This document shows, piece after piece, positions 6,482 to 11,395 of a stretch of 11,395 bases of DNA (position 1 is its first letter; each line of letters opens with the position of its first letter). The translations under genes were made by a program, and so were the position numbers. Source of the stretch: Verrucomicrobiota bacterium (lineage in GTDB: Bacteria > Verrucomicrobiota > Verrucomicrobiia > Chthoniobacterales > Terrimicrobiaceae); NCBI GenBank assembly GCA_026398285.1, contig JAPLTI010000228.1, positions 1-11,395 of the forward strand, given 5' to 3'. The notes beneath the pieces are model-generated. The model did no database searches and was not told the DNA's origin. It worked only from the letters and a program-made list of their open reading frames with translations.

Positions 6482-7075
6482 ATGCCCAACGAAACCAACA
6501 AACCTACGCGCAAGCCAGGCGGCTGGAGCGCCGCCCGCAAACATCTCGCGACATGGGAAACGCCCGCGCTGCTCGCCCTCGTGAAAGACCTTTACGACTC
6601 AGCGGCCGAGAACCGTCATTTCATCCGCGCCCGCTGCCAGGCGGAGGATGGCGGTGGCGAGGTGCTGGAAACTTATCGGAGCAAGATCGTGGAGCAGTTC
6701 TTTCCCAAGCGAGGTTTTGGCAAGCTCAAGCTGGCAGAGGCGCGCAAGGCTATTCGCGATTTCCGCAAGGCCACAGGCAACATCCCTGGGACGGCAGAGC
6801 TGTTGATGACCTATGTGGAGAACGGGGTAAGCTTCACCAACGAGTATGGAGACATCGACGAACGATTTTATGACAGCGTGGAATCGGCACTGGACGAATT
6901 GGCCAAGCTACTGCGCGCTGACGCGCGTGACCTGTATCCGCAGTTCCGGGACCGACTCGCAGACATTGAGGAGAAGACTGATGGCATCGGCTGGGGATTC
7001 CACGACTTTATCGCCGAAGTGGTTGGAGAACTTGAGGACGAACTCGGCGAACCACAGCGGGCGGGCGAGGTCTGA
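6482..7075 (+). CDS. DUF6155-like protein of unknown function
   Basis: The 197-residue product is soluble, acidic toward the C-terminus, and has no signal peptide or membrane segment. Its layout matches the DUF6155 family as I recall it: an N-terminal helix TPALLALVKDLYDSAAENRH, then YRSKIVEQFFPKRGFGKLKL, EARKAIRDFRKATG, the conserved LMTYVENGVSFTNEYGDID and ERFYDSVESAL, and near the end DGIGWGFHDFIAEV. No catalytic motif is evident and no function is established that I know of. The ATG at 6482 lacks a Shine-Dalgarno site. The stop lies 6 bp from the end of the ligase fragment on the other strand, so before the kinase gene arrived the ligase and this gene were probably directly convergent. 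Confidence 0.7.
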   Translation: MPNETNKPTRKPGGWSAARKHLATWETPALLALVKDLYDSAAENRHFIRARCQAEDGGGEVLETYRSKIVEQFFPKRGFGKLKLAEARKAIRDFRKATGNIPGTAELLMTYVENGVSFTNEYGDIDERFYDSVESALDELAKLLRADARDLYPQFRDRLADIEEKTDGIGWGFHDFIAEVVGELEDELGEPQRAGEV

Positions 7076-7081
7076 CTGGCG

Positions 7082-7247
7082 TCAGGCCAGAAGTTTTCTG
7101 GCTGTAGCGATGGTGTCGATATCTGCCGCAGATTTGTCGCGGCGGATGCGGGTGATGCGTGGGAAGCGGAGGGCGAGGCCGGAGGGGTGGCGGGGGCTTT
7201 CGCGGATGGAGTCGAAGGCGATTTCGAGGACGACGAGGGGTTCGACT
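7082..7247 (-). pseudogene. Orphan 3' end of the ATP-dependent DNA ligase gene
   Basis: This 166-bp stretch encodes 54 residues, VEPLVVLEIAFDSIRESPRH through ARKLLA and a TGA stop. It duplicates the C-terminal end of the ligase at 9798-9963 with the same frame and no indels. It has no start codon of its own and begins 10 bp beyond the kinase stop codon. It cannot be functional alone: motif I and the nucleotidyltransferase domain are missing. Compared with the intact gene, 141 bp are about 97% identical but the last 25 bp differ at 9 positions, mostly synonymous. See the findings for the integration model. Confidence 0.88.
7107..7247. repeat. Left copy of a 141-bp direct repeat flanking the kinase gene
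   Basis: This copy aligns without gaps to 9823-9963 (offset 2716 bp). I count four mismatches, at 7121, 7139, 7169 and 7186 (the last changes Pro to Thr). It lies within the ligase 3' fragment. Similarity stops abruptly at 7247, just before the kinase stop codon. Confidence 0.92.
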
Positions 7248-7257
7248 GGATGTTCAA

Positions 7258-9675
7258 TTAAGTTCCGATTGGCTTGATCCACACTTCAACACGGCGGTTT
7301 TTCGCCCGACCAACCGGGGTGGAGTTGCTGGCAATTGGTAAAACAGATCCAACACCTTCGCCGCCCTGCGACCTGACTCCGCGCACTTCCAATTCGCTTG
7401 AGACCAACTCCACAAATTTTCGCGACCGCTCGAGATCGACGCTCTCATCCCCTGAGGCGTCAGAAAAACCGACCAGAAAGATTCGGGATTTTTCCAACTC
7501 TGGTCGGGTCAGAGCTCCAACAAGGCGATCCAAGTCTCTGGAAGCCTTGGTATCCAGTTGGGATTCGTCGGAATTCAAGCGAAGGCTCAAGTTGAGGCGC
7601 TCGGCACCTTTTGCGAGGTTAACATAAGTCTGAGGTGCTCCTGGAGGCACCTTGATGCTGTGGGGTTCAATGGATTGCTTGATAAATCCAGATTTGCTTA
7701 CGATTTCCTGACCCTCGTTGCCCAAGCAAAACTCCACCAATTCCCTCGCCCAAGCGGCAGGCATTGGGTTGGAATAAAAATACAAGCGGCGCGAGAGGAC
7801 ATAGTCCTCGGTGGCCACTGTGAAGGCTGTTGGCTTTAGTGGAGCGCATTCGCCGTCGCCGACGGCAAGAGCTTTGCAATTTTTGATATATGGCAAACCG
7901 ACGAAACCGATCCCATCAGGGTCGTTCGAAACCATCTCCGAGAGTTCCGTGCTGTCCTCGATGCGCTTCGCATTTTCGCTGAGAGACTTGTTTCCCATTA
8001 CCATGGAATGGAAAGAGTCGAAGGTTCCGGAATTGGCATCCCTGGCATACAAGTGAATTGGACCGCTTTTTTCGCGGCCGAGTTCGGACCAGTCGCGGAC
8101 CGATCCTGAAAAGATTTCGGCTATCTGATCCTTGTTGAGTCGCGAAACTGTGTTACCCGAGTGAACAATCACAGCGAGGCCATCCAGTCCGATGACATGT
8201 TCACAGGCAGGGGTCCGCAAGTCGCCCACGCCTTTGTTTATCAATCCGGCACGAACATCCTCCTTCACCTCGTTCGATGACATGGCAAGGTCACAAGTGG
8301 CGTTTGCAAGGCTGACAAATCCTGTCTTTGAACCGTGGGATTGGATTTCCACGCTGCCAGGAGCTTTGTTGTTTGGTAATTCGAAAATGACTCGCTTCTC
8401 TAGCGGAGTGCCTTCCTGTTCGACAGACATTGCCGAAGCCCCCTTCTTTCGGAGAAAGCCTTCGACAAGGGCTGGTGCTAATTTCGAGCCGACCGTGTTG
8501 GATCCATGAATTCGTAAAATCGGCTTTCCCGTGTTTGTCGGTCTGACGGGCTGTTCGTTGCCTGAATTCCAACCTCCAACAAGCCAGAAAACGCCCACGA
8601 GTAATACAACTGCGGCGCCAACGACCACTGCGAGACCCCTAGCTTTCGGCTTTGCGGGTGGGGGCGGAGGATTCGCTTTGGAAACTTCAGGCAGCGGTTC
8701 CGTTTGATGTAGGGCAAGTGATGGCAGGCCCATTTCATCAAACTGAAATGAACCAGTCTCATCGCCGATCGGCTGATTCGAGGGCTTGAGTGCGGTGGCT
8801 TGGAAATTGATCCTGCGGGTGGAAACCTGTCGTCTTCCGGTTATGATTTCGAATTCCTCAAGTGCTTGCGTGCCTTTGGCGGGCCGTTCAGAGGGGCTTC
8901 TTGCCAGTAGTCCCATGATCCAGTCGGCCATCGATGGCGGCAGGTCGCCACGGATTTCAGAGATGTGCCGCACTGAGTGGATCAGGTGGGCTTCTAGGAT
9001 GCCCTCTCTTGTCTTCGCGCTGAAGGGCGGTAAGCCGGTTAGCGCAAAGTAAAAAACGCACCCCATCGAGTAGAGGTCGCTCCGTTCATTCGCAGGTGAA
9101 CCCTCTATTTGTTCAGGAGCGATCCAGTGGATCGAGCCAGAGACAGATTCCTCGGTGCTCAGTCCCTCCTGGTGTCCAACGTGGGCAAATGACGCGATTC
9201 CGAAATCGAGTATTTTGACCTGGTAGGAGCCAGTCGGCAACCGGGTCAACATAATATTTGCGGGTTTAAGGTCCCGATGGATCAATCCTGCATGGTGTGC
9301 GCTGCAGAGTCCTTCGAGGCATTGTCGGGCAATATCGATGAAGGTGGAGGTCTCGAGAGGTGCTGATGCAACCATGCGCTCGAGCGTCTCCCCTTGGATA
9401 TACTCCATCACGATGTAGGGCACATCACCGTCGATTCCCAAATCGTAAATGGTAACAATGTTGGAGTGTTTCAATGTGGCCAGGCACATGGCCTCTTGCC
9501 ATGTATCGCGCACATCATTGCCTTCGAGTTGCTCGACTTTGATCTGCTTGATCGCAACCGTCCTGCGCAGATGCTTGTCCCAAGCGGTGTAAACCTGACC
9601 CGCCCCGCCTTCTCCAAGCAGGGTCTTGAATTGGTAGCGCGACGAGAGGGATTGGGAACTGGCGCTAGTGGACAT
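7258..9675 (-). CDS. Transmembrane Ser/Thr protein kinase fused to PstS-like and OmpA-like periplasmic domains
   Basis: The 805-residue chain has three parts. (1) A cytoplasmic Hanks-type kinase, about 14-277: glycine loop GEGGAGQVY (21-29), VAIK with K43, HRDLKPAN (catalytic D135, N140), DFG (157-159), APEQ (186-189), D200. All key residues are present. (2) After a Pro-rich linker (336-343) and positive charges, one membrane helix at about 347-368, which fits a kinase-in topology. (3) Outside the membrane, a PstS-type phosphate-binding fold (about 386-670: RIHGSNTVGSKLAPALVEGF, then RDANSGTFDSF at 545-555, the anion-binding SGT motif) and an OmpA-like peptidoglycan-binding domain (about 695-805, ending GRAKNRRVEVWI). 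No other pst gene is near. A ligand-sensing, wall-anchored receptor kinase is the inference; ligand and substrate are unknown. It lies between two copies of the ligase 3' end and may be acquired. Confidence 0.93.
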   Translation of the reverse strand: MSTSASSQSLSSRYQFKTLLGEGGAGQVYTAWDKHLRRTVAIKQIKVEQLEGNDVRDTWQEAMCLATLKHSNIVTIYDLGIDGDVPYIVMEYIQGETLERMVASAPLETSTFIDIARQCLEGLCSAHHAGLIHRDLKPANIMLTRLPTGSYQVKILDFGIASFAHVGHQEGLSTEESVSGSIHWIAPEQIEGSPANERSDLYSMGCVFYFALTGLPPFSAKTREGILEAHLIHSVRHISEIRGDLPPSMADWIMGLLARSPSERPAKGTQALEEFEIITGRRQVSTRRINFQATALKPSNQPIGDETGSFQFDEMGLPSLALHQTEPLPEVSKANPPPPPAKPKARGLAVVVGAAVVLLVGVFWLVGGWNSGNEQPVRPTNTGKPILRIHGSNTVGSKLAPALVEGFLRKKGASAMSVEQEGTPLEKRVIFELPNNKAPGSVEIQSHGSKTGFVSLANATCDLAMSSNEVKEDVRAGLINKGVGDLRTPACEHVIGLDGLAVIVHSGNTVSRLNKDQIAEIFSGSVRDWSELGREKSGPIHLYARDANSGTFDSFHSMVMGNKSLSENAKRIEDSTELSEMVSNDPDGIGFVGLPYIKNCKALAVGDGECAPLKPTAFTVATEDYVLSRRLYFYSNPMPAAWARELVEFCLGNEGQEIVSKSGFIKQSIEPHSIKVPPGAPQTYVNLAKGAERLNLSLRLNSDESQLDTKASRDLDRLVGALTRPELEKSRIFLVGFSDASGDESVDLERSRKFVELVSSELEVRGVRSQGGEGVGSVLPIASNSTPVGRAKNRRVEVWIKPIGT

Positions 9676-9683
9676 AAAACATT

Positions 9684-9689
9684 CCCCTT
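9684..9689 (-). promoter_or_regulatory. Shine-Dalgarno site of the kinase gene
   Basis: AAGGGG on the minus strand lies 8 bp before the ATG at 9675, one of the few good ribosome-binding sites in the window. It supports this start and contrasts with rpsO, pnp and thiG. I could not settle a promoter in the 122 bp between the ligase stop and this gene. Confidence 0.55.
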
Positions 9690-9797
9690 ATGAAGGCTCT
9701 GCTTTGAAGAAGCACTTTGCCCTTTGTAACAATTGCGTCACATTTGTGGAACTCGCGGACCAAAGCCAAGAGGAGAGCTTGAAATGAGGCTTCACAC

Positions 9798-11395
9798 TCA
9801 AGCCAGTAGACGCCTCGCAGTTGCGATGGTGTCGATGTCTGCCGCAGATTTGTCTCGGCGGATGCGGGTGATGCGTGGGAAGCGCAGGGCGAGGCCGGAG
9901 GTGTGGCGGGGGCTTTCGCGGATGGAGTCGAAGGCGATTTCGAGGACGACGAGGGGTTCGACTTCGATGCGGTTGCCGGTTTGCGAGAGGGCGGTGGAGA
10001 GGAATTCGTCGGTGAGGGCGGCGATTTCGAGGTCGGTGAGGCCGGTGTAGGCTTTGCCGATGGTGGCGAGAGCGCCGGTTTTTTCATCGCGCACGGCGAA
10101 GGTGTAGTCGCTCAGGACGCCGCGCCGTTTGCCGTGGCCGTATTCCACGGCGGTGACGACGACATCGAGCGTGGCGAGGCGTTTTTTGAGTTTGATCCAG
10201 GCGAGGCCGCGGCGGCCGGGTTGGTAGGGGCTGGCTGGGTCTTTGATCAGGAGACCCTCGTGTCCGGCGGAGCGGATGTCGCGGAAGTGGGCGTCGATCT
10301 CCTCCGCGCTGGCTGCGTGGAGGATTTCCGCATGGCGCAGGGGGGCGGGAAGTGCGAGGCCAAGCAGGAGTTCGCGGCGACGGTGCAGGGGTTCCCTCAG
10401 CAGGCTGGTGCCGTCGAGTTGCAGGATGTCGAAAACAATGCAGGCGACGGGTATTTCATTTTCAAAGAAGAGGTCGGCCTCCTGGCGTCCGAGACGCTTT
10501 TGGAGTGAATGAAACGGCAGGGGGCGTCCATCGCGCCAAGCCAGAATCTCGGCATCGAGAATGGTTTCACGCCCCAGTTCCGTAGCAGCGCGGGCTATCT
10601 CGGGAAAACTGGTGGTGACGACCTTCAGGTCGCGAGTGAAAATCTCCGTGCGCTTCGTGTCGGTGTGGATTTGGGCGCGAATGCCGTCGAACTTCGGCTC
10701 GATCCAGAGCGTGGAGGCATCGGCAAAGCGGGCCCGCACGGCGGAGGCATCCGGTTCGGGCGATGCCAGCATGCACTTGACCGGTTGGAAAAGTCGCATC
10801 GTGCGCTCGTGCAGGCGGCGGTTTTTGGCTGTGACTGCAACGAGACCCAAGTCGCCGCAGAACATGTTTGCCTCGCGCACCTCGGCGGGATCGGCTTCGA
10901 AGGCCTCAGCGATACATTCCTCCAGCAAGCCTTCTTTGAGACCGATGCGCAGGTCGCCGGAGAGGATCTTAACGAGAAACTTGGCGGCGACTGGCGGCGT
11001 GTCTTGGAAAAAACGGGTTAGGATTTCAATCTTCGCAACACCCGAGCGGGCGGCGCGGAGGGACTCCAATTCGGCGGCAACCTCGGCAAGAGTCGGGTTT
11101 TTCGAGCCGCTGCCAGTGGCCATAACCGTTTCCGCTGTGAGGCCGCTGTCGTTGATGCCACTGGCGAGCGGCCGGAAATCGGCTTCGGTCATGCCCGAGG
11201 CTTTGATGAGCGCCTCGCGGATGATGGATCGTCCCGCTTGGTGCGGGGCGGCATCCATCGAGGAAAATGCCGAGCCCGACAGCCAGAGTGCGGCGAGACG
11301 CAGGTCGGCTTCCTCCAGATTTTGAAAGTAGGCCGAGAGGAGGCTGATCTTTGCCTGTTTGCCTGTGAGGGATGCGATCTCCTCGCCGATCGAGC
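9798..11395 (-). CDS. ATP-dependent DNA ligase, N-terminus beyond the window
   Basis: The enzyme seals nicks in duplex DNA through a lysyl-AMP intermediate, and in bacteria such ligases usually act in repair beside NAD-dependent LigA. 531 residues are visible. The frame is open to the right edge: the residues before the ATG at 11258 (SIGEEIASLTGKQAKISLLS, then NLEEADLRLAALWLSG) continue the helical N-terminal DNA-binding domain, so that ATG is internal. Next come the adenylation domain with motif I EPKFDGIR (Lys codon at 10692-10694), the motif IV region HEGLLIKD, the motif V region AWIKLKK, and a C-terminal OB-fold ending RRLLA. It resembles the archaeal/LigB type. The last 166 bp are duplicated at 7082-7247. 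No Ku, LigD polymerase or helicase partner is seen. Confidence 0.94.
   Translation of the reverse strand, partial: SIGEEIASLTGKQAKISLLSAYFQNLEEADLRLAALWLSGSAFSSMDAAPHQAGRSIIREALIKASGMTEADFRPLASGINDSGLTAETVMATGSGSKNPTLAEVAAELESLRAARSGVAKIEILTRFFQDTPPVAAKFLVKILSGDLRIGLKEGLLEECIAEAFEADPAEVREANMFCGDLGLVAVTAKNRRLHERTMRLFQPVKCMLASPEPDASAVRARFADASTLWIEPKFDGIRAQIHTDTKRTEIFTRDLKVVTTSFPEIARAATELGRETILDAEILAWRDGRPLPFHSLQKRLGRQEADLFFENEIPVACIVFDILQLDGTSLLREPLHRRRELLLGLALPAPLRHAEILHAASAEEIDAHFRDIRSAGHEGLLIKDPASPYQPGRRGLAWIKLKKRLATLDVVVTAVEYGHGKRRGVLSDYTFAVRDEKTGALATIGKAYTGLTDLEIAALTDEFLSTALSQTGNRIEVEPLVVLEIAFDSIRESPRHTSGLALRFPRITRIRRDKSAADIDTIATARRLLA
9823..9963. repeat. Right copy of the 141-bp direct repeat, inside the intact ligase gene
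   Basis: This is the partner of 7107-7247 (four mismatches, no gaps). It covers the C-terminal region of the ligase from about VEPLVVLEI to the DTIA just before the terminal TARRLLA. Upstream of 9963 the ligase continues normally while the left copy breaks off. Confidence 0.92.

Noticed and set aside
9903..10508. Gly/Val/Asp-rich plus-strand open frames opposite the ligase
   Set aside because: They are antisense shadows of the ligase coding frame with biased composition and no start context or motifs.

Overview
The window looks like a chromosomal segment of a free-living, moderately GC-rich Gram-negative bacterium. The gene content (rpsO-pnp pair, QueD, ThiG, a PstS/OmpA-type periplasmic fusion, an ATP-dependent DNA ligase) and the rarity of good Shine-Dalgarno sites would fit Verrucomicrobia or a related PVC lineage. 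That taxonomic guess is inference and needs a database search.

Layout. 1-239: C-terminal tail of a membrane protein resembling CstA, convergent with queD (253-615, minus). 737-3226: the classic rpsO-pnp pair, with an intrinsic terminator and a second hairpin between the two genes and a strong terminator after pnp. 3358-4143 (minus): thiG. 4284-4652: a HicB-like antitoxin without a visible HicA. 4653-6481: a low-density, decayed stretch. It holds an IS-end-like palindrome, a small gene that becomes readable only if two frameshifts are undone, a 39-codon ORF overlapping it by ATGA, and a DUF3800 gene broken by one in-frame TAA with its conserved C-terminus intact beyond the stop. 6482-7075: a DUF6155-like gene. 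7082-11395 (minus): an ATP-dependent DNA ligase running off the right edge, a three-part transmembrane Ser/Thr kinase immediately downstream of it, and a second copy of the ligase 3' end beyond the kinase.

Two points stand out. First, the kinase (7258-9675) joins a cytoplasmic Hanks-type kinase, one membrane helix, a PstS-like phosphate-binding domain and an OmpA-like peptidoglycan-binding domain in one 805-residue chain. It could be a one-protein receptor that senses a periplasmic ligand at the cell wall and signals by phosphorylation. Second, this gene sits between two copies of the last 166 bp of the ligase gene. 141 bp of these match at about 97% while the terminal 25 bp are only about 64% identical, with the peptide conserved except for one Lys/Arg change. 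This looks like integration or recombination at the ligase 3' end with regeneration of the C-terminus, so the kinase is probably an acquired gene.

The housekeeping half (queD, rpsO, pnp, thiG) looks intact. The middle (about 4.3-6.5 kb) has the look of an old insertion site or eroding accessory cassette.
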